From contig JAFYFO010000147.1 of NCBI GenBank assembly GCA_017543725.1, forward strand, positions 1-9,190: DNA of 9,190 bases. Reading direction: 5' to 3'. Made by a program: the position numbers and the translations under genes. How positions within the stretch are numbered: the stretch's first letter is position 1; each line of letters begins with the position of its first letter. The notes beneath the pieces were generated by a model. The model had not been told where the DNA came from. It was given only the letters and a program-made list of their open reading frames with translations, and did no database searches. The DNA comes from Eubacterium sp. (GTDB lineage Bacteria > Bacillota > Clostridia > Oscillospirales > Acutalibacteraceae). Shown here piece by piece: positions 1 through 5,863 of this stretch.

Positions 1-417
1 GAGAATATCTATGTCGGACGCGAATGCTTTGTTAATTATAACTGCACTTTTCTTGATGTTTCGCCGATAACGCTTGAGGACAGCGTCTGGATTGGCGCAA
101 GCGTTACTCTTGCAACGCCCATGCACCCCTTTCTCGCTGAGGAAAGAATTTTTCAGAAATATCCCGACGGTGTTCACGACCTTGAATATTCAAAACCGAT
201 AACCCTTAAAAAGAATGTCTGGGTTTGCTCGGGCGCAACAATCTGCGGCGGAGTTACAGTTGGCGAAAACAGCATTATTGCCGCAGGAGCGGTTGTCACA
301 AAGGATATTCCCGCAAACTGCATCGCAGGAGGCGTTCCCGCAAAAGTTATCAGATATCTTGATGAAAGCGACAGACTTGATGTCTGGAACAAATATATAA
401 ACAACGAACAAATATAA
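1..417 (+). CDS. Maltose/galactoside-type O-acetyltransferase, 5'-truncated
   Basis: The reading frame is open from the first base, so the N-terminus lies outside the window; 138 C-terminal residues are visible, against about 185-215 in the family. The fragment is a left-handed beta-helix (hexapeptide-repeat) acetyltransferase of the Maa/LacA/NodL group, which moves acetyl from acetyl-CoA to a sugar hydroxyl in the cytoplasm. Visible hallmarks are NYNCTFLD (fragment residues 12-19), the presumed catalytic His in ATPMHP (His42), hexapeptide turns such as VWVCSGATICGGVTVG, and the C-terminal AGAVVTKDIPANCIAGGVPAK loop that closes the acetyl-CoA site. It is convergent with the small - strand gene that follows and is the only + strand gene left of dnaA. 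The substrate cannot be told from sequence; serine or chloramphenicol acetyltransferases fit less well because of the MHP context and C-terminal pattern. Confidence 0.9.
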   Translation, partial: ENIYVGRECFVNYNCTFLDVSPITLEDSVWIGASVTLATPMHPFLAEERIFQKYPDGVHDLEYSKPITLKKNVWVCSGATICGGVTVGENSIIAAGAVVTKDIPANCIAGGVPAKVIRYLDESDRLDVWNKYINNEQI

Positions 418-449
418 TTATGTAACGGGGATAATTCCCCGTTACATAA
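418..449. terminator. Perfect 13-bp hairpin between convergent genes, probable bidirectional terminator
   Basis: TTATGTAACGGGG (418-430) and CCCCGTTACATAA (437-449) are exact reverse complements around a 6-nt loop. The hairpin starts directly after the acetyltransferase stop and lies over the last codon and stop of the - strand small gene. Neither side has a long U-run. The - strand exit is moderately T-rich while the + strand exit is A-rich, so it fits the - strand transcript better. Shared use by both convergent genes is inferred. Confidence 0.6.
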
Positions 450-615
450 ATGAAGAAAAAGAATCAACAACGTCGGCAATTTTTGTCGCCGTTTTTTTCA
501 TTGCTTTTTTAGCCCCCGTGCTTGATTTGGCGGAAGCCATCATTGTTACGGCAGAGCAAACCGCAAGAGTTGCGCCGATTCCCTTCATTATGTTTTTCGT
601 TGTGTTCATTTTCAT
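442..615 (-). CDS. Small 57-residue protein with hydrophobic N-terminal half and Lys-rich middle
   Basis: ATG at 615 is preceded on the - strand by GGGAGAG with 8 nt spacing, a strong ribosome binding site, and the frame runs 57 codons to TAA. The protein begins MKMNTTKNIMKGIG, continues with a short hydrophobic, Ala/Val/Met-rich segment (about residues 13-29, ATLAVCSAVTMMASA), then a basic stretch (STGAKKAMKKTATK), and ends with an amphipathic-looking tail (IADVVDSFSSFM). The layout resembles the short glycine/alanine-helix proteins of Clostridia that are usually annotated as hypothetical or YtxH-like. A secretion signal is possible but not convincing, because little would remain after cleavage. 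The stop codon sits inside the hairpin at 418-449, and another hairpin abuts the ribosome binding site. The function is unknown. A second Met two codons in could also serve as the start. Confidence 0.72.
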   Translation of the reverse strand: MKMNTTKNIMKGIGATLAVCSAVTMMASAKSSTGAKKAMKKTATKIADVVDSFSSFM

Positions 616-629
616 AAAGAAAACTCTCC

Positions 630-667
630 CACATAAATTATTTGCCTTTCGGCAATAATATTATGTG
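630..667 (-). promoter_or_regulatory. GAAA-loop hairpin abutting the small gene's ribosome binding site
   Basis: On the - strand the RNA would fold as CACATAA / ATTATT / GCC, a GAAA tetraloop, then the complement, with two single-base bulges (pairs 630-636/661-667, 637-642/654-659, 644-646/651-653). It begins 27 nt past the folK stop and ends at the first G of the small gene's GGGAGAG. It could be a read-through terminator of the folate operon or a 5' leader structure affecting the small gene. It lacks a U-run, so a simple intrinsic terminator is doubtful. Confidence 0.45.
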
Positions 668-693
668 AAAGAGCGCTTTATTTAAAAATGTTA

Positions 694-1179
694 TTATATT
701 GAAATTTTATCAACTATTTCTATTTTCTGTTCTTTAACGGAATCTATGTATTTTTTGAAATTCTTTCCGTAAAACTCACCTTCAGGATGAATTTCAAGAA
801 GCGGCGATAAAACGAAATTTCTTTCGTTATATCTCTGATGAGGAACTGTTAAATTCTTTGTTTTGATTTTTTTATCCTCCGCAAAGATAATATCAAGGTC
901 GATAACTCTCGGTCCGTTTTTTATTCCCCTTATCCTGCCGAGTCCGCTTTCAATTCCCAAACAAATGCCGAGCATTTCATTCGGCTCAAAAAGCGATTTA
1001 ACTTCTATAACAATATTATAGAAATTATCCTGCCTTAAATAATCAACGGGCTCCGTTTCATAAACGGAGGAAACTTTGATAACATCCGTATAAGGAATAT
1101 TATTCAGAGAATCAATTGCCTTTTCAAGATTTTTCTTTCGGTCACCTATATTTGAACCAAGGGATATAATATAGTGCAT
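694..1179 (-). CDS. folK: 2-amino-4-hydroxy-6-hydroxymethyldihydropteridine pyrophosphokinase (HPPK)
   Basis: FolK transfers pyrophosphate from ATP to 6-hydroxymethyl-7,8-dihydropterin, making the pterin substrate of FolP. At 161 residues it matches the single-domain bacterial enzyme. The N-terminal YIISLGSNIGDRKKNL opens the ferredoxin-like fold. The HPPK signature is GPRVIDLDIIF (residues 89-99), with Asp94 and Asp96 as the expected Mg/ATP ligands. VPHQRYNERNFVLSPLLEI (112-130) is the usual substrate-side block. The ATG lies 8 nt after the folB stop, and an AGAGAGG ribosome site overlaps the end of folB, so it is the last gene of the folE-folP-folB-folK operon. In many Clostridia FolK is fused to FolB; here the two are separate. 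Confidence 0.96.
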   Translation of the reverse strand: MHYIISLGSNIGDRKKNLEKAIDSLNNIPYTDVIKVSSVYETEPVDYLRQDNFYNIVIEVKSLFEPNEMLGICLGIESGLGRIRGIKNGPRVIDLDIIFAEDKKIKTKNLTVPHQRYNERNFVLSPLLEIHPEGEFYGKNFKKYIDSVKEQKIEIVDKISI

Positions 1180-1187
1180 AACGGTTT

Positions 1188-1547
1188 TTACCTCTCTCTT
1201 GTGATTGTTACTGCCATATACTCAAAATCGGCTTTAACGGGCGCCTCGGGCTTTTTTAAGGTTATTTCTACCCTGTATATGCTTTCAAAGTTCTCAAAAA
1301 TGGCGTCTGCAACAACCTGAGCGGCTTTTTCAATAAGATTGAACTTTTCTTTTGTGAAAGCCTGCCTGATAACCTTAACAACCTTTGCATAACTGACAGT
1401 TTCGTTTATATCGTCTGATTTGCAGGGTTTGCCGATATCAAGATAGTAATCAACATCAAGAAAAAAATTCTGCCCGTTTTCCTTTTCTTCGGGATTAACT
1501 CCGTGATAGGCGAATAGTTTTAAATTCTTTATCGTTATTTTATCCAT
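1188..1547 (-). CDS. folB: Dihydroneopterin aldolase
   Basis: FolB cleaves 7,8-dihydroneopterin to 6-hydroxymethyl-7,8-dihydropterin and glycolaldehyde, usually as an octamer of tunnelling-fold subunits in the cytoplasm. The 119-residue length is typical. The N-terminus IKNLKLFAYHGVNPEEKENG carries the conserved YHGV and the glutamate that grips the pterin (Glu21 or its neighbour). The C-terminal VEITLKKPEAPV supplies the catalytic Lys (Lys99 in KKP). The ATG is preceded by GGAG at 8 nt spacing, and the first 13 nt of the gene overlap the end of folP, indicating tight operon packing and probably coupled translation. Confidence 0.96.
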   Translation of the reverse strand: MDKITIKNLKLFAYHGVNPEEKENGQNFFLDVDYYLDIGKPCKSDDINETVSYAKVVKVIRQAFTKEKFNLIEKAAQVVADAIFENFESIYRVEITLKKPEAPVKADFEYMAVTITRER

Positions 1548-2344
1548 TTTTTTATCTCCGAAGCGGTTTCAAGCCCCTGCTTTTCATTTTCTATATCGTG
1601 AACTCTGAAAATATCCGCTCCGCCCAGAAGCGAAACGGTATGGGCGGCAATATTCCCGAAAATTCTTTTTTCGGGCTCTTTTTGTTTGCCTGACTGAGCG
1701 ATAACTCTTTTTCTGCTCAGACCGACAAGCAAGGGATAGCCCTTTAATTTATATTCGCCGATATTTGCAATTAGTTCAAGATTTTGCTCATAACTTTTTC
1801 CGAAGCCGATTCCCATATCAAAGCAAATGCTTTTTTCATCAACATTTTCTTTTTTGCAGAAATTTTCTGCTTCAATGAAAAAATCATAAACTTCCCTGCA
1901 GGAGCCGCTTTTGCTGTGCATAATAACCCAGCCTGCACCGTATTTCTTTATTATCCGAGCCATTTCAGCGCTCAGATTTCCCGAAACATCGTTGATAATA
2001 TCCGCGCCGACTGAAAGCGCTTTTTCAGCAACAAAGGGAAAATAAGTGTCAACCGAAATCGGAATTTCCGTTTTTTCCCTTAATTCCTTTAAAACGGGAA
2101 AAAGCCTTTTCCATTCCTCTTCGGGAGAAATTTCGCAATAATCGGGTCTTGTTGACTGAGCGCCGAGGTCGATTATATCAGCGCCCTGCTCAATGAGTTT
2201 CAGCGCGTGGTCAACGGCGCTTTTTTTATCAAAAAATTTTCCTCCGTCCGAAAAGGAATCGGGAGTTATGTTGACAATTCCCATTAAAACAGGTTTTTTA
2301 GAATATTCAATTTTCTTATCTCTGAATTTCCAAATCATAATCAC
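1535..2344 (-). CDS. folP: Dihydropteroate synthase
   Basis: FolP condenses hydroxymethyldihydropterin pyrophosphate with p-aminobenzoate; it is the sulfonamide target. The TIM-barrel motifs appear in order: [15 protein letters not shown] (residues 21-35), [10 protein letters not shown] (59-68), SVDT (Asp99), IINDVSG (Asn118), FDMGIGFGK (175-183), GLSRKR (Lys212) and RVHDIE (Arg247, His249). All main pterin and phosphate ligands are present. Two motif positions differ from the form I know best: Gln for Glu/Val in the G-x-STRP loop, and Met for Pro in DPGIGFGK. The GTG start overlaps the folE stop as GTGA. No ribosome site is visible there, so translation is likely coupled to folE. An ATG two codons later (2336-2338) is an equally possible start. 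The length of 269 residues is normal. Confidence 0.96.
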   Translation of the reverse strand: MIMIWKFRDKKIEYSKKPVLMGIVNITPDSFSDGGKFFDKKSAVDHALKLIEQGADIIDLGAQSTRPDYCEISPEEEWKRLFPVLKELREKTEIPISVDTYFPFVAEKALSVGADIINDVSGNLSAEMARIIKKYGAGWVIMHSKSGSCREVYDFFIEAENFCKKENVDEKSICFDMGIGFGKSYEQNLELIANIGEYKLKGYPLLVGLSRKRVIAQSGKQKEPEKRIFGNIAAHTVSLLGGADIFRVHDIENEKQGLETASEIKKWIK

Positions 2345-2910
2345 TTATCGAGCAGCGAAAGAACTTCCGCTCTTGACCTTGCGTCGTTTCTCATACATCC
2401 TCTCAGCGCCGAAGTCTGAGTTACCGCGCCGGAGGCTTTTGCGCCTCTTATGTTCATACACATATGCTCTGCCTCAATAATAACCGCAACGCCCTTCGGA
2501 GAAAGGTTTTCATTGAGAAAATCGGCAATATCGTGGGTTAATCTTTCCTGAACCTGGGGTTTCTTTGCAAAATTATCAACTATTCTTGCAAGTTTTGAAA
2601 GCCCGATTATTTTATTATCGCTCGGAATATACGCTATATGCGCTTTTCCGACAAAGGGAAGAAGATGATGCTCACACATTGATGAAAAAGGAATATCTCT
2701 TACTATAACCATTTCATCATTTGATTTTTCATTAAAAAGTTTAAGATGCTTTTTGGGGTCTTCGGAAATTCCCGAAAACATCTCTTCATACATATTTGCA
2801 ACTCTTCTCGGCGTTTCCCTGAGCCCTTCTCTTTCGGGGTTTTCCCCAACGGCAACAAGAATATCTTCAACCGCCTTCATTATGATTTTTTTATTTTCAT
2901 CACTAATCAT
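2341..2910 (-). CDS. folE: GTP cyclohydrolase I (type IA)
   Basis: FolE converts GTP to 7,8-dihydroneopterin triphosphate plus formate, the first step of folate synthesis. The 189 residues show the zinc site CEHH (Cys79, His82) with partner Cys151 in EHMCMNIRG, the substrate region [13 protein letters not shown] and [10 protein letters not shown], and the C-terminal [13 protein letters not shown]. The two zinc cysteines identify the canonical Zn-dependent IA enzyme rather than FolE2. The ATG at 2910 follows AGGAGA with 8 nt spacing. It heads the four-gene folate operon. The 3D-neopterin triphosphate dephosphorylation enzyme and the pABA branch are not encoded nearby. I saw no convincing promoter or tetrahydrofolate riboswitch in the upstream 220 bp, so transcription from the LCP-like gene upstream is possible. 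Confidence 0.97.
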   Translation of the reverse strand: MISDENKKIIMKAVEDILVAVGENPEREGLRETPRRVANMYEEMFSGISEDPKKHLKLFNEKSNDEMVIVRDIPFSSMCEHHLLPFVGKAHIAYIPSDNKIIGLSKLARIVDNFAKKPQVQERLTHDIADFLNENLSPKGVAVIIEAEHMCMNIRGAKASGAVTQTSALRGCMRNDARSRAEVLSLLDK

Positions 2911-2941
2911 ATATAAAATCTCCTAACCTATTTGCCTCCAA

Positions 2942-3007
2942 AAATATAATCAATCAAACCTATTAAGCCTTCCCGAATATTATCCTTTAAACCTATCAAG
3001 CCTTCCC
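2942..3007. repeat. 33-bp direct tandem duplication upstream of folE
   Basis: Units 2942-2974 and 2975-3007 match at 27 of 33 positions. The last 19 bases, AAACCTAT(T/C)AAGCCTTCCC, differ at one position. The second unit runs straight into the left arm of the REP-like hairpin at 3001. It lies in the folE leader on the - strand. An open frame through it gives low-complexity peptide and is not believed to be a gene. Confidence 0.8.
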
Positions 3008-3127
3008 CCTCGGGGGAAGGTGTCGGCGAATACTTGGAGCCGACGGATGAGGGGAGATATACGGGGGAAGGTGGCTGCCGTATGGCAGACGGATGAGGGG
3101 AAATACACGTGAGGTGCCGGCGCTCGG
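3001..3127. repeat. REP-like hairpin units, two good copies and one remnant
   Basis: A 9-bp palindrome CCTTCCCCC-TC-GGGGGAAGG (3001-3020) leads into unit A (3012-3054) and then unit B (3063-3100). Both units start GGGGGAAGGTG and end GACGGATGAGGGG. Between these constant flanks each has its own hairpin: GTCGGC/GCCGAC with an 11-nt loop in A, and CTGCC/GGCAG with a GTAT loop in B. AGGTGCCGG...CGG (3112-3127) looks like a decayed third copy. GC content is far above the surroundings. Sequences of this form are, to my recollection, dispersed intergenic repeats in many gut Clostridia. They could also act as a transcription barrier between the LCP-like gene and folE. Confidence 0.85.
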
Positions 3128-3131
3128 TCAA

Positions 3132-4052
3132 TTATTTATTAAAATAACCTTTAATTTCTTTAACGCTGTTATGAGTTAAAACATTTTTATTATATTTGCA
3201 CTGAGTTGAATAAACTGTTATTTCTGAATTATTAAGGCAGTAAACCATTAGCGCATTTTTTTCGTTTTCAAAATCGCGAACGGTTATATTGCTTGAAGAA
3301 GATTTGATAAACATTCTGAAAAGCCAGTCGCAGTCCTCATATGTTTTTTCATTGAATAATTGGGTTAAAGAAGCAATAATCAACTCGTTTTCAAGATTGA
3401 AATTTCTTTTTTCCTGAGAATAATATCTTAAAAGATTTGAAATTTCCTTGCTGTTGAGATTTTGTTCGCCCTCGGAAATATGGATTGAATATTTATCGTT
3501 TTCCTTTCCGCCGTTGAATCTAATATTTTCATTTGATGAATAAAGAATATTTCCCATTTTTGAAACAAATTCAACAAATGAAGAATTATCAAATTCAGCA
3601 AAGCAATCTATTTCAAATCCAAAATATTCCGTTAATTTTTTCTGAAGAGAAGCGCCGCCTCCCCTTTCATATATTTCAAGCAGATTATTTTTATCAATTA
3701 TCATATTAGGCGACAGCGAACATATTTTATATGCCTTTGCATTCTTATCCGCCTGAATCAGCGCTATATAATGAATTGAAGTTTTTTCATCATCTGTTTC
3801 AAAAACAAGAAAATTAGTTTTTCCCAATATTTTCGGAAGTTCTTTTTCTTCAAGAGCAATCTGGGTTGTTGTTATTTCACCGTCGCCGAAAAATTCAGCG
3901 GCGCTGTTATATTTATGGTTTAAAAAAATTAAAAGAACGGCTGTTAAAACAATGATTAGAACCAAAAGAATTCTTAAAATTGTTTCTTCCTTGCTTGATT
4001 TATATTCGCTTTTCGGAATATAAATATCGCCGCGGTTTTTAAAAATTTTCAT
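3132..4052 (-). CDS. Membrane-anchored LytR-CpsA-Psr-like protein with degenerate active site
   Basis: The 306-residue protein has a short basic cytoplasmic N-terminus, one membrane segment at about 25-45 (ILRILLVLIIVLTAVLLIFL) and an extracellular domain. The order of elements follows the LCP family, which attaches wall teichoic acid or capsule chains to peptidoglycan: NFLVFETDDE (80-89) for the N-[IL]-LLG-x-D strand, IHYIALIQADKNAKAYKICSLSP (93-115) for the strand pair before SIPRD, GGGASLQKKLTEYFGFEIDCF (131-151) for the family's GG-x-x-L helix, and GEQNLNSKEISNLLRYYSQ (195-213) for the N-x-x-ALxYVR helix. The SIPRD arginine is replaced (SLSPN), and the late R-x-x-RQ motif is not evident. 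Phosphotransfer is therefore doubtful and a binding or scaffold role is possible. The ATG is preceded by AAGGAGA at a good distance. The family assignment is inferred from pattern order, not strong identity. Confidence 0.68.
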   Translation of the reverse strand: MKIFKNRGDIYIPKSEYKSSKEETILRILLVLIIVLTAVLLIFLNHKYNSAAEFFGDGEITTTQIALEEKELPKILGKTNFLVFETDDEKTSIHYIALIQADKNAKAYKICSLSPNMIIDKNNLLEIYERGGGASLQKKLTEYFGFEIDCFAEFDNSSFVEFVSKMGNILYSSNENIRFNGGKENDKYSIHISEGEQNLNSKEISNLLRYYSQEKRNFNLENELIIASLTQLFNEKTYEDCDWLFRMFIKSSSSNITVRDFENEKNALMVYCLNNSEITVYSTQCKYNKNVLTHNSVKEIKGYFNK

Positions 4053-4081
4053 TGCCGTTCTCCTTTCTTTTTTTCAAAATG

Positions 4082-4110
4082 ATTATATATTATAAAATAA
4101 TAAAATGCAA
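4082..4110 (-). promoter_or_regulatory. Candidate sigma-A promoter of the LCP-like gene
   Basis: On the - strand TTGCAT (4110-4105), a 17-bp spacer and TATAAT (4087-4082) would start transcription about 22 nt before the ATG at 4052, just upstream of its ribosome site. A second overlapping candidate, TTGATA-16-TATAAT, lies at 4116-4089. The region is almost pure A/T, so chance matches are easy. Confidence 0.5.
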
Positions 4111-4205
4111 TATCAATAATAACCTGTAAACCATTTATTTTTTCACTAAAGCAAAATGAATAAAAATATATATGTTTATAATTATTATAATATTTAAAAT
4201 ATATA

Positions 4206-4234
4206 TTGACTTAATATTTAATTTTTAATATAAT
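4206..4234 (+). promoter_or_regulatory. Sigma-A promoter of the dnaA operon
   Basis: TTGACT (4206-4211), a 17-bp spacer and a perfect TATAAT (4229-4234) predict a start near 4241 and a leader of about 48 nt to the dnaA ATG, with AAGGA at 4276-4280. No convincing DnaA box was found over or near this promoter, so classic DnaA autorepression is not evident. The rest of the 236-bp spacer (4053-4288) is featureless AT-rich DNA. Confidence 0.75.
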
Positions 4235-4288
4235 AAAAACTGATGTTTTTTTATTTGATGATTTTTTTATTGATGAAGGATTTTATAT

Positions 4289-5635
4289 ATGGATAATTAT
4301 AATGATTTATGGCAGAGTGTTCTTGAATACTGCAAGGAAAGAATAACAAGCACGGCTTATAATCTCTGGCTTTCCCAGATTGAAATAACGGGCTTTGATA
4401 TGGGAAAGGCAACCCTTTTATTTTCAAATGAATTCAAAAAAAGCACAGTTATCAATCAATACGGCAAATTGCTCAGCGAAGGATTTGAAAATATCTGCGG
4501 TTTTCCCGTTGAAATCGTTTATGTCTGCGCAAGCGACTTTTCCTCAAACGAAGAAAAAAAATCTTTTTCCGATATGGAAAACTTTAAAAACGATATTTTA
4601 ACCTTTGATAATTTTATAGTCGGTCCCTCAAACAAATTTGCCTACGCTGCGGCAAAGGCAATTGCATCAGACCCGGGAGGACAGATTAATAAAAGCAATA
4701 ATTTAACAAATTATAATCCCCTTTTCATCTACGGTAATTCGGGACTTGGAAAAACTCATATATTAAATGCTATCAATTATGAGATTAAAAAGAATTTTCC
4801 CGATATGAAAGTTCTTTATGTCAAGGCTGAAGAATTTACAAATGAATTCATATCCTGCCTCGGAAAACACACTATTGATGAATTTCACGAAAAATACAGA
4901 AATAATATTGATGTTTTTCTTGTTGACGATATTCAGTTTATTGCGGGAAGAACTTCAACCGAAGAAGAATTTTTCCACACCTTCAATGCTCTTGTTGATA
5001 ACGGCAAGCAGGTTGTTTTAACTTCCGACAGATCTCCGAAAGAAATTCACACTCTTGCGGTCAGGCTTTGTTCAAGATTTGAAAGCGGACTTCTTGCGGA
5101 TATTCAGACTCCCGAATTTGAAACAAGATGCGCCATTATCAAAAGAAAAGCGGAACTTCTTAATTTTTCAATTCCCGATAATGTTGTTAACTACATAGCG
5201 GAAAGAATTAAAACAAATATCCGCCAACTTGAAGGAACAACAAACAGACTTCACGCAAAATGCCACTATTCAAATCAGGTTCCTTCAATTTCTCTTGCCC
5301 AGACTATTATTAAAGATATAATTCACGATGTTCAGCCCCTTCCAATAACAATAAACAGAATTATTGAAGAAGTCAGCCGAACAACTGGCGTTTCTGTTGA
5401 AGATATTCAAAGCAAAAAGAGAACTTCAAATATTTCAAACGCAAGAAAAATGTGCATTTATATCGTCAGGGAAATAACCGGAATGAGTTATGAACAAATC
5501 GGAAAAGAATTCAACGATATGGACCATTCCTCAGTTATTTATAATATTCAAAAAATGGAAAAACTTTTAAAGACCGATTCAAGTCTTAATTCAAAGGTTC
5601 TTGATATTATAAACAACATTAAAGACGCAAACTGA
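4289..5635 (+). CDS. dnaA: Chromosomal replication initiator DnaA
   Basis: DnaA binds DnaA boxes, assembles as an ATP-dependent filament and opens oriC. The 448 residues are normal for Firmicutes. Domain I is at about 1-85 (LWQSVLEYCKERI), followed by a very short domain II linker, then the AAA+ core starting TFDNFIVGPSNKFAYAAA (105-122). Walker A is GNSGLGKT (149-156), Walker B is FLVDDIQF (210-217), and the sensor/arginine-finger block is RLCSRFESGLLADIQTPEFETR (259-280). Domain IV covers about 350-448. Its recognition helix-turn-helix reads YEQIGKEFNDMDHSSV (401-416), whereas the family usually has FGGRDHTTV; the basic residue and both threonines differ. The ATG follows AAGGA at 8 nt. It is the first gene of the dnaA-gyrB cluster, with a 251-bp spacer to dnaN that appears to be the unwinding origin. 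Confidence 0.98.
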   Translation: MDNYNDLWQSVLEYCKERITSTAYNLWLSQIEITGFDMGKATLLFSNEFKKSTVINQYGKLLSEGFENICGFPVEIVYVCASDFSSNEEKKSFSDMENFKNDILTFDNFIVGPSNKFAYAAAKAIASDPGGQINKSNNLTNYNPLFIYGNSGLGKTHILNAINYEIKKNFPDMKVLYVKAEEFTNEFISCLGKHTIDEFHEKYRNNIDVFLVDDIQFIAGRTSTEEEFFHTFNALVDNGKQVVLTSDRSPKEIHTLAVRLCSRFESGLLADIQTPEFETRCAIIKRKAELLNFSIPDNVVNYIAERIKTNIRQLEGTTNRLHAKCHYSNQVPSISLAQTIIKDIIHDVQPLPITINRIIEEVSRTTGVSVEDIQSKKRTSNISNARKMCIYIVREITGMSYEQIGKEFNDMDHSSVIYNIQKMEKLLKTDSSLNSKVLDIINNIKDAN

Positions 5636-5682
5636 TTTTCAACAGTTTTTTCAACTTTCAACATTTAATTTTTAACTTAAGG

Positions 5683-5751
5683 TGTTTAAAAAAATAGTTT
5701 TAAACAATTTCAACATTTTTTTAAGAATTGAAAAAAATCAATTGTTTAAAA
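5683..5751. repeat. TGTTTAAAA repeats forming nested inverted repeats in oriC
   Basis: TGTTTAAAA at 5683-5691 pairs perfectly with TTTTAAACA at 5698-5706 over a 6-nt loop. TTTTAAACAATT (5698-5709) is also an exact inverted repeat of AATTGTTTAAAA (5740-5751) across 30 bp, and AATTGA/TCAATT (5726-5731/5738-5743) nests inside. The middle copy can therefore pair with either neighbour. The arms are nearly all A/T, so an RNA terminator role is unlikely; protein binding or extrusion during unwinding is possible. Confidence 0.6.
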
Positions 5752-5781
5752 AAAATTCAGTTATAAAAAGAAATATTCAAC

Positions 5782-5818
5782 TTTTCCACAGTTTGCACAC
5801 CCCCTAATACTAATATTA
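5782..5818 (+). other. DnaA boxes plus DnaA-trio-like unwinding element
   Basis: The box TTTTCCACA (5782-5790) is directly followed by a weak second box GTTTGCACA (5791-5799), then CCCC, then the triplets CTA-ATA-CTA-ATA-TTA (5804-5818). The basal unwinding system described for Bacillus has tandem boxes, a short GC-rich stretch and a triplet series whose opposite strand reads GAT-like in the 3'-5' direction; the order and polarity here agree. Two ATA triplets deviate in their first base. The following 5819-5880 is AT-rich and would be the strand-opening zone. Confidence 0.65.
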
Positions 5819-5842
5819 AAAGTTAAATAATCGGATAGAAAA

Positions 5843-5863
5843 AAAATGAAAATTTTTCATTTT
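5843..5863. repeat. Palindrome between the unwinding element and dnaN
   Basis: AAAATGAAAA (5843-5852) and TTTTCATTTT (5854-5863) are exact inverted repeats around a single central T. It ends 10 nt before the GAAAGG ribosome site of dnaN, so it would lie in the dnaN leader. It may be a binding site or part of the easily melted region. Because it is built of A/T runs, chance is not excluded. Confidence 0.5.

Noticed and set aside
697..702. TATAAT on the - strand near the folK stop as promoter for the small gene
   Set aside because: The only TTGATA is 9 bp away, far too close, and nothing -35-like sits at 16-18 bp.
2911..3000. Tetrahydrofolate riboswitch or promoter before folE
   Set aside because: I could not find the conserved folate-aptamer segments or a spaced -35/-10 pair; the stretch is taken up by repeats.
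2928..3131. 67-codon - strand open frame starting with TTG right after the LCP-like gene
   Set aside because: It runs through the REP-like units and the 33-bp duplication, the peptide is Pro/Ser/Gly low-complexity translated repeat, and no ribosome site precedes it.
4053..4288. Second DnaA-box cluster upstream of dnaA
   Set aside because: Only weak matches such as TTTTTCACT (two mismatches) were found, as expected by chance in AT-rich DNA.
5683..5720. Intrinsic terminator after dnaA (TGTTTAAAA stem followed by T-run)
   Set aside because: The stem is almost all A-U pairs, too weak for a typical terminator, and the T-run is separated from it by CAACA-containing sequence.
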